From Spirochaetes bacterium GWF1_51_8 (GTDB taxonomy: Bacteria; Spirochaetota; Brevinematia; Brevinematales; GWF1-51-8), in assembly GCA_001829415.1 (NCBI GenBank), contig MIBE01000025.1:1-56833 (forward strand): 56,833 nucleotides of DNA. The letters are read 5' to 3'. Made by a program: the position numbers and the translations under genes. The notes under the pieces are model-generated. The model was given only the letters and a program-made list of their open reading frames with translations. It had not been told where the DNA came from and did no database searches. Below are positions 17,658-25,465 of the stretch, in pieces (within the stretch, counting starts at the first letter, position 1; each line of letters begins with the position of its first letter).

Positions 17658-18134
17658 ATGGATAACGATTATATTATGCTCTATCAGGGCGGGCAGTTCG
17701 ATCTGCCGAACATGGATTTAAGGACTTACCGAGACGAGTACTTCCCTCTCGAGATCGAGTTGGAATCGGATATCTTTTATGAGCTTCGGGTCCGTTACGA
17801 TATCCAGCCCTATCGCCTGAGGGACTCCTCGAACCAAGAACTGGATGAGATCAGGGACTTTTTCTACTCGCATAAGGACACGTTTTATTTCCTTTTTGAA
17901 CAAAGCGAGCTGATCGGAAGCTGTCTCGTGATCCGCAATAAAATACAATGTATGAGCGTCGCGCGGAAGTTCCATCATAAAGGCTACGGCACACTGCTGA
18001 CAAAGTACGCGATCAATACCGCGCTCAAGAAGGGCTATCCGAATGTCGAACTCCGGGTGCTCCGGGCGAACGATCCGGCGATCTCGATGTATAAAAAAGC
18101 CGGTTTCAGAATTCTCAACGAAGAAGTCAGGTGA
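17658..18134 (+). CDS. GNAT-family N-acetyltransferase
   Basis: About 158 residues. The acetyl-CoA site is clear: CMSVARKFHHKGYGTLLTK matches the V..x..R/Q-x-x-G-x-G/A motif A, and NDPAISMYKKAGFRI matches motif B (N-x-x-A-x-x-x-Y-x-x-x-G-F). The N-terminal 55 residues are acidic and do not resemble the family. The ATG at 17658 is chosen because AAGGAAGG sits 6 bp upstream; ATG 17652 and TTG 17628 are alternatives. Substrate (small molecule or protein N-terminus) cannot be told. Confidence 0.85.
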   Translation: MDNDYIMLYQGGQFDLPNMDLRTYRDEYFPLEIELESDIFYELRVRYDIQPYRLRDSSNQELDEIRDFFYSHKDTFYFLFEQSELIGSCLVIRNKIQCMSVARKFHHKGYGTLLTKYAINTALKKGYPNVELRVLRANDPAISMYKKAGFRILNEEVR

Positions 18135-18136
18135 TA

Positions 18137-18475
18137 CTATTCCTTCAGGCTTCCGGCATAAACGGCTGATTCCCTGAACAGTTCCAAGTCTTTTCGATAA
18201 TCGGCGGGCGACGTCCGGATCATGTATACCCATTCCTTCATCGTATGACGGTTCATCGGGCGGAATTCGCGGGCGGACGGGTCGCTCTTCATGATCTCGA
18301 GTACCCGCTCACGGGGCAGTTTTATCGACACCCCGTCCTCGTACACGCACGCGAACATCTTTTTCCCTATCGAGAACGACGGATATCCGAACGCCTTTGA
18401 AGGCGAGGCCCCGTCGACATTTTTCATCACCTCGTCAAGCACTTCCTGAATCTTCGGATTGAAAATCGACGGCAT
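18137..18475 (-). CDS. YjbR/TfoX-like small protein
   Basis: About 112 residues. The pattern GYPSFSIGKKMFACVYEDGVSIKLP, then REFRPMNRHTMKEWV and a final helix, resembles the MmcQ/YjbR and TfoX-N type of small alpha-beta domain (a strand pair with GKKxFA and a DGxSxKLP strand). These domains are thought to bind DNA or proteins but mostly lack a defined job. The ATG at 18475 has GGAGG 6 bp upstream; the longer start at 18487 lacks one. It converges with the GNAT gene, with 2 bp between stops. Confidence 0.7.
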   Translation of the reverse strand: MPSIFNPKIQEVLDEVMKNVDGASPSKAFGYPSFSIGKKMFACVYEDGVSIKLPRERVLEIMKSDPSAREFRPMNRHTMKEWVYMIRTSPADYRKDLELFRESAVYAGSLKE

Positions 18476-18523
18476 AAGCACCTCCATAGAGGATATAGTT
18501 TACAGGAAAATTCCGTGTAATGC

Positions 18524-18553
18524 AAAAAAAATCTCCCGGGAAAACCCGGGAGA
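18524..18553 (-). terminator. Rho-independent terminator of the CBM lipoprotein gene
   Basis: CCCGGGAGA (18545-18553) pairs perfectly with TCTCCCGGG (18532-18540) over a 4-base loop, and on the minus strand eight T's follow (18531-18524). It is 22 bp past the stop of the lipoprotein gene. Confidence 0.9.
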
Positions 18554-18574
18554 CCGTTTTGTGATGTGGTTGTG

Positions 18575-19108
18575 TTAGAACTGGGCGGAGAAGTTCGCTC
18601 CGTAGTTATTGTTCCAGTAGGTCTTGCCGTTCGCCTTGAAGTAAATAGCATACTTGACCAGGGTACCGGGCTTGATCGTCGACTCGCTAAGCACTTCGAA
18701 GTTATCGGTGTTGCCGTAGCCATCGTGCGAGATCCAGTAACCGTTGTAGTCCTTGTAGGTCTTCCAGTTGTCGAGAGTATAACGGATACCGACTACCTTG
18801 TCGTACGCGAGGTTGTTGACCCCGGCCGTCACTTTGAGCTGACCGCTTACATAAACAGTGCCGCCGTACTTATAGTACTTAAGGGTTTCCTGGCTCACTT
18901 TCCAGACATTGATCGTGTTGTTCCATTCGGGGGTAAACACGGGGTTCTGGGCGACCTCTTTTGTCGAGATCACGAGAGTCTCGCCGTCATCCGACACGAC
19001 TGAGTCGTTGGGGCCGAGAACGGGGCGTTCCTGTCTGAGGGAACACGCGGACATAGTCATTCCTAACACGATCGCGGTAACCGCCGCGAAGAAAGCCTTG
19101 TTTTTCAT
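18575..19108 (-). CDS. Lipoprotein with CBM21-like starch-binding domain
   Basis: A 177-residue lipoprotein: Lys-rich start, hydrophobic core and MSAC lipobox around residues 20-23. The mature part has one beta domain, about residues 80-177, with VGIRYTLDNWKT, YWISHDGYGNTDNFEV, VKYAIYFKANGK and the closing TYWNNNYGANFS. The strand order and the final YW(D/N)NNxGxNY-like motif match CBM21/CBM53 glycogen- and starch-binding modules. It may tether glucan to the cell or help its uptake. ATG 19108 has GGAGG 5 bp upstream. It is a monocistronic unit with its own promoter and terminator. Confidence 0.75.
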   Translation of the reverse strand: MKNKAFFAAVTAIVLGMTMSACSLRQERPVLGPNDSVVSDDGETLVISTKEVAQNPVFTPEWNNTINVWKVSQETLKYYKYGGTVYVSGQLKVTAGVNNLAYDKVVGIRYTLDNWKTYKDYNGYWISHDGYGNTDNFEVLSESTIKPGTLVKYAIYFKANGKTYWNNNYGANFSAQF

Positions 19109-19138
19109 TTGATCCTCCATAAACCTTTTTTATTGATT

Positions 19139-19173
19139 GCCTTGATATAATGCTTTTCGCATTTTTTCAAGGC
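19139..19173 (-). promoter_or_regulatory. 5' UTR stem-loop of the CBM lipoprotein transcript
   Basis: GCCTTGATATAATGC (19139-19153) and GCATTTTTTCAAGGC (19159-19173) form a 15-bp stem with two mismatches and the loop TTTTC. On the minus strand it would start at or next to the transcription start predicted from the -10 at 19177-19182, so it would be the very 5' end of the mRNA. Role (stability or control of translation) is inferred. Confidence 0.55.
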
Positions 19174-19176
19174 ATT

Positions 19177-19205
19177 ATTTTAGTGCACTTTGCACTTTTT
19201 GTCAA
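19177..19205 (-). promoter_or_regulatory. Promoter and possible operator of the CBM lipoprotein gene
   Basis: On the minus strand TTGACA (19205-19200), 17 bp, and TAAAAT (19182-19177). AGTGCA (19182-19187) and TGCACT (19191-19196) form an exact inverted repeat with a 3-bp centre. It runs from the edge of the -10 into the spacer, a classic place for a repressor to sit. The regulator is unknown. Confidence 0.65.
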
Positions 19206-19241
19206 CATTTATCGAAAATATTTTTTCTTTTTCATTTCAGC

Positions 19242-19270
19242 TTGCGATTCTTTTCGAATGGATGTAAAAT
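19242..19270 (+). promoter_or_regulatory. Promoter of the PilZ gene
   Basis: TTGCGA (19242-19247), 17 bp, TAAAAT (19265-19270), 28 bp before the ATG. Divergent from the lipoprotein promoter. Confidence 0.6.
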
Positions 19271-19298
19271 ATTACTAATGAAAAAATGAGGGGAACGT

Positions 19299-19586
19299 AT
19301 GAACAAAAGGGTATTTCCCAGAATTGAAACCGATTATTCGACCAAGGCAATCGTAGAGGGCAAGTGTATTCCGTGCAAGGTGAAGAACATCTCCTACGGC
19401 GGGGCGTCACTCCAGATCGAAAAACAGTTTCTTCCCCTGCTCGACAAGCACGATGTCGGTAAACGCGCCTTGTTTTCCTTCAAGGCCGAGCAGTTTAACG
19501 ACTCCGCTACCTATCGCGGGAAAATAGTCCGCCTTCTCGAAATGGACGACACGGCTTTTCTGGCGGTGCAGTTTTTAGCGGTTTAG
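19299..19586 (+). CDS. PilZ-domain c-di-GMP-binding protein
   Basis: A 95-residue single-domain PilZ protein. The two c-di-GMP contacts are present: an Arg-rich RVFPR (RxxxR) at the start and NISYGG (D/NxSxxG) near residue 31. The rest follows the PilZ beta barrel, ending in a strand with LEMDDTAFLAVQF. It likely senses c-di-GMP and passes the signal to an unknown target, such as a motor or export protein. The ATG follows GAGGGGAACGT. It ends 25 bp before the convergent histidine kinase gene. Confidence 0.88.
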   Translation: MNKRVFPRIETDYSTKAIVEGKCIPCKVKNISYGGASLQIEKQFLPLLDKHDVGKRALFSFKAEQFNDSATYRGKIVRLLEMDDTAFLAVQFLAV

Positions 19587-19611
19587 TTTTTTCCGGTCAT
19601 TTCCGGCACGA

Positions 19612-22608
19612 TTAGTTCTTCTTCGAACCGATCACATGATACAGCATTTCACTGATCGCCTCGATCTTATAAGGCTTTTCCATCATTCCGTCAAATCCGT
19701 ACTTCTGGTAATTCGCCATCACCGGGTCGTTGGAATACCCGCTGATCACGATGGCCTTGACTTCGGGATCGAACTCGCGGAGTTCCTTTAGGGTTGCGAG
19801 TCCGCCCATACCCCCGCGTATAGTCAGGTCGAGAAGGACGACCTTAAAAGGTTTCGATTCGCTTTTCGCCTTCTTATATATATCCACCGCGAAAGTTCCA
19901 TCGGTCACGCAGTCGACATCGTACCCGAGGATAGTCAGCATATTCTCCGCGGTCTTCTGCACCTGTATATCGTCGTCGAGAAGCAGAACCCTTCCCTTTC
20001 CGAGAATCAGCCCCGTCTTCTTGAATACATCGACAACCTCTTCCCTATCTACTGCGGGCAGGTAGAGAATAAACCTCGTCCCGTTCCCAAGATCGGATTC
20101 GGCGGCGATATACCCGTCATGTCTGTTCAGGATCGAGAAAACCGAGGCCAGCCCGAGGCCGTGCCCTAAGGGCTTCGTGGTGTAGTACGGGTCGAAGACT
20201 TTTTTTAGGTCGGTGCCGGGGATACCGGCGCCCGAGTCGCTGAACGTGATCCTGAGATACATTCCGTGCTTCAACGGCAGCGGTTCGCTCCCGTTATAGT
20301 TGTAGTTCTCCATCTTCACCTTGAGCGATCCGCCTTCCTGCATCGCCTCGCGCGCATTGATAATCAGATTATTGAATACCTGGCTCATCTGCCCCTGATC
20401 GAAGTTGGCAAGCCACGGCTTCTCCGGGAAATCGAACTCGTAAACGATCCTCGACCCGCGTAGAAGGAAAGCGACGCTTTCCTTGATAAGCTGGGTGAGT
20501 GAGCCTGTTTTCTTGATCGGGTCGCCTCCCCGTGAGAATGTCAGGAGCTGACGGGTCAGTTCGCGCGCGCGGATACACGCGGCCTCGGCCTCGCCGAGGT
20601 ATTCGTAGATCTCGTCGTCGCCCCGGATCGTACTCCGGCAGATACTGATATTCCCAAGGATGGCCGTCAGCAGGTTGTTGAAATCGTGCGCGATCCCACC
20701 CGCGAGAAATCCGAGCGATTCGATACGCTGGATTTTGGAAAGCTCGCTCTCCATCTTCCGCTTCTCCGTGATATCGTAGAGGTAGTTCAGGTACCAGTCG
20801 CCGATTGACGTTGTCAGGTATTCTACTTCGCGCACCGAACCGTCCTTACAGACCACACGGCTGTCTTGTACATGGGTTTGACTGTGCGCGCTTTGGTCAT
20901 TCCAGATACTTATCATATCGTTACGGTATTCCTCGTCGGGATAGGCCAGATTCCACCAGTCGTCGAAACTCTTCAGTTCGCCGCGCGAGTACCCGAATGT
21001 CTCGATGAAGCTGTTATTAAGAATCAGGATTTCATGAAGGGAATTGGTGATCGCGATCGGGATAGGAGACTCCTCGATCAACAAGCGGAAACGTTCCTCG
21101 TTTTCTTTCAGCTTCTGTTCGGCGGCGATCCTTTCCGATATATCCCTGCCCGCCGAAACTATCCCGATAATCGTCCCGTACTGGTCCTGCACCGCCTTGT
21201 TCGACCAAGCGATCCATTTCCACCCGGCAGTCGTCAGTATCCTGTGCTCGATATAGCTCGAGTACGGCGGACGGATCACGGTGTCGATCATGAGGCGGGT
21301 AATCGTCTGGTCGTCGGGATGCACCAGCGACACAAAGTCGCTTTTCAGCAGTTCGCTCTCACGTCTACCGAGAAGCTCGCAGAACGAACGGCTGACGAAT
21401 TTGAGGTAGCCGTCGGGATGAAACCTCACGATCAGGTCGGACGAGTTCTCTATCAGAAAACGGTACTTTTCTTTATTCTCGAGCGCGAACGTTTCCGCGC
21501 GTTTCCTTCTCCCGATATTCACCACCAGCATGAAAATCGCCAGCGACTGGAGGAAGAGGAAAATCCCGCCGAGGATCAGGATGTCCCTGTTCTGGTAGAA
21601 AAACGACTGCGGCTCATTGAGGAATACGCTATTCTCGGGAAACAGGACGAGGGGGATTTGATGCCGCATGACCGCTGGGTAATCGAACAGCGGAACGTTG
21701 GGACTGGTACGAAGGATAGGAATGCTGTCGGGAGACTCGCCCGCGAGTATCTTAAGCGCCATATCGGCCATCGCCTTGCCCTGCGCCTTTCCGCTCGTCA
21801 CCATCCCGCCCATCACCCCGAACATGACCTGGTCGTCCCAGCAGGTATAGACCGCGCACGGGCTGGTTTCGGAGACCAGTTTCAGCACCTCTTCCTGGGT
21901 GTATGCTTTGCCCGACGGCTCACGGTAATAGACAAGATGAAGCACCGCAGACTTCGGGGGGATATTGCTCAGTTCGCCCGCCATCTCGAAAAGCGGCATC
22001 CCGCTCAACTCGTGAAACTTGACTTTACCCTCGAACGGACTATAAAACTGCCGGGCTTCCTCAAGCAGAAGTTGTCCCGTCTCGGTGATATCCGCGATCA
22101 CATAGACATTTTCGACATGAGGCTGGAGACGGAGAATGAGATTGAGCGTCCCGGGAATATCGCCCGCTTCCACGACACCCGTAACGTTCTTCTGCCCCTT
22201 CAGCATCGAGTCATGGAAGTTGTTCACCCCCGAGAAGACGACCGGCGCACCCTGAAAGATTTCATCCCGGTACATCAGGGCGAAATCGAGAGCGTTGTTG
22301 TCCGATGTCAGGATCAGGTTGAATTTCGTCTTCGAGTACTTCAGCCGGTAGATCGTTTTAAGATAGGGAAAGAGAATTTTCGGATCGGTCCGTTTGGTAT
22401 CCATGTAATCGATATACAATTCGTACTTCTGTCCCGAAGCGCCGAAAATCTTTTTCACCTCGTCGAGAATATTATCCGAGAAAACTTTTCCCTCATGGTA
22501 GGAATTGAGGATAAGGATATTTTTATATGTCTGCCCCTGCGAATAGAGCGGAGCAGAATGGGCAAAGTAAAGCGCCGCGAACGCGACTGCTGCAAGAAAA
22601 GTCTTCAT
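19612..22608 (-). CDS. Hybrid sensor histidine kinase with ABC-type substrate-binding sensor
   Basis: A 998-residue membrane sensor. Order: signal peptide (1-24); a periplasmic ABC-transporter-like substrate-binding domain (about 30-330, opening KNILILNSYHEGKVFSDNIL); one membrane helix (343-363); two PAS domains (about 375-495 and 505-615); HisKA with the phosphate-accepting His near 641 in AGGIAHDFNNLLT; ATPase core with the N-box around 747 (FNNLIINAREAM), G-boxes DSGAGIP and GHGLGLASV; and a C-terminal receiver domain with the phosphorylated Asp near 927 (VVLLDLT). No DNA-binding output is fused, so a separate partner must act. Single gene with its own promoter; convergent with pilZ. Confidence 0.92.
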   Translation of the reverse strand: MKTFLAAVAFAALYFAHSAPLYSQGQTYKNILILNSYHEGKVFSDNILDEVKKIFGASGQKYELYIDYMDTKRTDPKILFPYLKTIYRLKYSKTKFNLILTSDNNALDFALMYRDEIFQGAPVVFSGVNNFHDSMLKGQKNVTGVVEAGDIPGTLNLILRLQPHVENVYVIADITETGQLLLEEARQFYSPFEGKVKFHELSGMPLFEMAGELSNIPPKSAVLHLVYYREPSGKAYTQEEVLKLVSETSPCAVYTCWDDQVMFGVMGGMVTSGKAQGKAMADMALKILAGESPDSIPILRTSPNVPLFDYPAVMRHQIPLVLFPENSVFLNEPQSFFYQNRDILILGGIFLFLQSLAIFMLVVNIGRRKRAETFALENKEKYRFLIENSSDLIVRFHPDGYLKFVSRSFCELLGRRESELLKSDFVSLVHPDDQTITRLMIDTVIRPPYSSYIEHRILTTAGWKWIAWSNKAVQDQYGTIIGIVSAGRDISERIAAEQKLKENEERFRLLIEESPIPIAITNSLHEILILNNSFIETFGYSRGELKSFDDWWNLAYPDEEYRNDMISIWNDQSAHSQTHVQDSRVVCKDGSVREVEYLTTSIGDWYLNYLYDITEKRKMESELSKIQRIESLGFLAGGIAHDFNNLLTAILGNISICRSTIRGDDEIYEYLGEAEAACIRARELTRQLLTFSRGGDPIKKTGSLTQLIKESVAFLLRGSRIVYEFDFPEKPWLANFDQGQMSQVFNNLIINAREAMQEGGSLKVKMENYNYNGSEPLPLKHGMYLRITFSDSGAGIPGTDLKKVFDPYYTTKPLGHGLGLASVFSILNRHDGYIAAESDLGNGTRFILYLPAVDREEVVDVFKKTGLILGKGRVLLLDDDIQVQKTAENMLTILGYDVDCVTDGTFAVDIYKKAKSESKPFKVVLLDLTIRGGMGGLATLKELREFDPEVKAIVISGYSNDPVMANYQKYGFDGMMEKPYKIEAISEMLYHVIGSKKN

Positions 22609-22647
22609 TTTTAATTCCGCACCCCGTGGTAAAAATCTTCCGGTAAT

Positions 22648-22676
22648 ATTCTATAATACTTAAGCCCTTGTGTCAA
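22648..22676 (-). promoter_or_regulatory. Promoter of the hybrid histidine kinase
   Basis: On the minus strand TTGACA (22676-22671), 17 bp, TAGAAT (22653-22648), 40 bp before the start codon. Confidence 0.6.
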
Positions 22677-22701
22677 CGATACATGAATGGAACACAGAAC
22701 G

Positions 22702-25347
22702 CTACTTCTGGTATTTCTTCCGGTAGAACTCCACCGTTTTCGGATCGGCGCCGTATTTCTTTGCGGTTTCGAGGAGTTTCAATGCTTCCTTCTTCGACCC
22801 CGTTTCACCCAGCGCAATCGCGTAATAAATAGTCGAGGTTTTAAGTAGATATTCCTCTTTGATCCGGGTGTAATAGTTGTCCATCAGCTTTTTCGCCTTC
22901 TGGTAATCGATACTCTGGTACACGTAGAGATTTGCGAGAAGGTTGACCGCGTTCTGCCAGTATTCATCTCCCTGATGCACAGCGATCAACTTTTCAAGGT
23001 ATTCCGCCGATTCGGCAAATCTCTTCAATGTAAAAAGCGACTTCGCGGCGTAATACAGGTTCTGAGATTTTTTACCGTATGCGTCGTATGCCAGCATATG
23101 CATCTCGAGCGATTTATCCAATTCGCCTGTCTGCTCGCAGCAGTAAGCTGCAAGAGTCAGAACGCTTTGGTTCGTTTCCGCGATCTCCAGCGTGTAAAAC
23201 AGGTACTTCTTCGCGTTCGCGTAATCTTTCTGGTTATAGTAGATTTTCCCGAGAAACTCGACGCCGTCCTTGAAATACGGGAAAATCTTGAACGACTTCT
23301 CCAATAGCACCTGCGCCTTTTGGGTGTCCCCGTTTTTGTAGTATTCAAGTCCCGCGGTTTTCAGCTTATTCGCTTCCCACATCGCGGGAAACGTCTCTTT
23401 TTTAAAGTAGCTCCAATACTGACCGTATTTCCACAACGGCGTCGTATCGGGCGTCTCCTTCAGATGGAGCAACTGAAATTCTTTGTCGTGCGTCTTAAGG
23501 AAATTCCTGAAAACATATTCGTAGTAGAAGAGCTCACCCTGGCCCTTGTACCATGACGGCCAATATTTCTTGAAAACATCCTTATAGAGATGAATGACCA
23601 GATCGAATTTCGCCTTCACCGGCTCCCTGTAGATATTTTCGATATTGTGGAAGAACTCGTGAATCGTCGTCCACGGCTGGGAAAAAGCCAGATCGGTCAT
23701 GACAAACGCACCCCTGTAAGCCCCGTTCTTGATAAGCGGAACTATCTGTAACGGGCCGCAGATCGCGAAACCGCTCATCGCGTCGAACGGAAAAACCGTG
23801 ACAAACACATCGTATCGATTAATATTCGTGGCAAGGAACATCCATGGATACTGAGAGTTCGTACCGTCCACAGGCCTCCACGCGTGCTTTTCCTCTACCG
23901 GTTTTCCGTCGGCACCCGTCAGTTTGGAATTATTCGTGATTTGTGAAAAACCGACGGCGCGGTTTGTCAGGAGCACTATCTCTATCTCTGGGAGAACCTT
24001 GCCTCCGGTGAAGTAGAAATAGACCGTCCGGAATACCATGAAACTCCGGTATATTTCGTTCGTACAGGCAGGGTTAAACTTTTTATTGACCGTTTTCGTG
24101 ATCCCCCCGGCGTCCGTCCAGACCCCGGACGATTCGCCCCACACCCAATAGAGGAATTTCATCCGGTAAGCCGATTTCACCATCGAGGCGGCGTTCTGCG
24201 CCCAGAACTTTTCCGCATCCAGCACAATCCTGATATCCTGGGGCCTCAGCGCGTCCTTGAACTGATCCAGCCCCTTCCCCGCGGCAATCGATTTGGCGAG
24301 ATAGACTTGAGCGTCCTTTGTGCCGGTCTTTTCAAACCCCAGCTTCATGTACATCGAGGCGGCGGCATATTTCGCCCCGGCATAATCCGGCGAGGGGTTT
24401 TTCGCGAAAAAGTCCGCGATCTCCTTCTCGAACAATTCGTAGGTCTGTGTATCCTTCTCAAAAGCGCAGAGTAGGATCAAGCTCCTGTACAGGCTTTTCA
24501 GCCAGATCGCGTCGTTCTCGCTCTTCGTATAATTCTTGAGCCCCGTCTTCAGGAGCGCTATGCCCTTATTGGTAAGCCCGAGGTTCTTCAAAACTTCCGT
24601 ATAATTCCAGAGGTATTTCAGCGACGGGATAGCCGTCTGCGCGCCGGTGAAAATTCCATAGGCGTCGGAATACATCTTCGCCTTCACAAAGCCGTAAGCA
24701 TACCCGAACGGGTCGTAATACTTCGCGTAGTCGCCCATCCCGTAACCCGCGAACTGCGCCGATTTCTTATTCCATTCGACGCCGGCCTCTTTTTTCCCGT
24801 TCGTCCCGTACTGCACCGCTACCCCCTGGAAGTACGACGCGAAACGGTAATTCATATACCCGGCGTTGATCTCCGGGTTCGCTTCGATATACGCGAGATA
24901 GTCCCCGCTGAGACCGTCAAGTCCCTGAGTATTGGAGATTTTAATATAGGTGTCGATCAGACTGCCGAAGACGCTTTGTTTAAACTTTTTCGTGTTGTCC
25001 GGCGCCGACAAGGCCAGAACAAGGTACCCGGCCGATTCCTGCGTCTTCCCGGTTTTTCTCAGGCAGTCGCCGATATACCAATTCACTATCAGCGGGTCGT
25101 AGGCCGGGGGCAGTTTTTTCAGAACCGTGATCGTCTCGTCATACTTTTTATTCCGGTAGAGCGCCATCGCGTACCAGTAAGTGATCTTTTGATCGCCGGG
25201 TTTTTCCGCATAGGCTTTTTCGATATACAGCAAGGCTTTGGAATAGTCGTTCGCCGCCCACGCCTTTACAAAATCGTCATAGTTCCCGGCAAAGACAAAT
25301 GATGAAACGGTGAAGAGAATAATCAGCAATGCGAGTGATTTCTTCAT
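22702..25347 (-). CDS. Secreted TPR protein with central HEFFH motif (paralogue 1)
   Basis: An 881-residue exported protein: signal peptide (...FVFAGNYDDF), N-terminal TPR repeats (about 25-330), a middle domain (about 340-640) and C-terminal TPRs (about 680-880). The middle domain contains TIHEFFHNIENIYREP, which has the HExxH form of zinc metallopeptidases, then a Trp-rich YWPSWYKGQGELFYYEY. I do not recognise the family, and a third metal ligand is not obvious. It is a tandem paralogue of the gene at 25466: same length, same domain order, and the same closing pattern (GSKKEALKLL...KKYGADPKTV). Probably periplasmic or surface-exposed. Substrate unknown. Confidence 0.75.
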   Translation of the reverse strand: MKKSLALLIILFTVSSFVFAGNYDDFVKAWAANDYSKALLYIEKAYAEKPGDQKITYWYAMALYRNKKYDETITVLKKLPPAYDPLIVNWYIGDCLRKTGKTQESAGYLVLALSAPDNTKKFKQSVFGSLIDTYIKISNTQGLDGLSGDYLAYIEANPEINAGYMNYRFASYFQGVAVQYGTNGKKEAGVEWNKKSAQFAGYGMGDYAKYYDPFGYAYGFVKAKMYSDAYGIFTGAQTAIPSLKYLWNYTEVLKNLGLTNKGIALLKTGLKNYTKSENDAIWLKSLYRSLILLCAFEKDTQTYELFEKEIADFFAKNPSPDYAGAKYAAASMYMKLGFEKTGTKDAQVYLAKSIAAGKGLDQFKDALRPQDIRIVLDAEKFWAQNAASMVKSAYRMKFLYWVWGESSGVWTDAGGITKTVNKKFNPACTNEIYRSFMVFRTVYFYFTGGKVLPEIEIVLLTNRAVGFSQITNNSKLTGADGKPVEEKHAWRPVDGTNSQYPWMFLATNINRYDVFVTVFPFDAMSGFAICGPLQIVPLIKNGAYRGAFVMTDLAFSQPWTTIHEFFHNIENIYREPVKAKFDLVIHLYKDVFKKYWPSWYKGQGELFYYEYVFRNFLKTHDKEFQLLHLKETPDTTPLWKYGQYWSYFKKETFPAMWEANKLKTAGLEYYKNGDTQKAQVLLEKSFKIFPYFKDGVEFLGKIYYNQKDYANAKKYLFYTLEIAETNQSVLTLAAYCCEQTGELDKSLEMHMLAYDAYGKKSQNLYYAAKSLFTLKRFAESAEYLEKLIAVHQGDEYWQNAVNLLANLYVYQSIDYQKAKKLMDNYYTRIKEEYLLKTSTIYYAIALGETGSKKEALKLLETAKKYGADPKTVEFYRKKYQK

Positions 25348-25465
25348 GCAGCCTTCCTGAAAATATAATAGTATCCGGCGATACCGATATACGGTGTCGG
25401 TCTACAATAGTTTTTACTTTTCCTGTTTCCTGCACAATCTATCACGATATCAATCTTTAAACAAC

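Noticed and set aside
20866..22614. 582-codon frame on the + strand opposite the histidine kinase
   Set aside because: The minus-strand kinase has complete domain order and promoter; the + frame has low-complexity basic content and no ribosome site.
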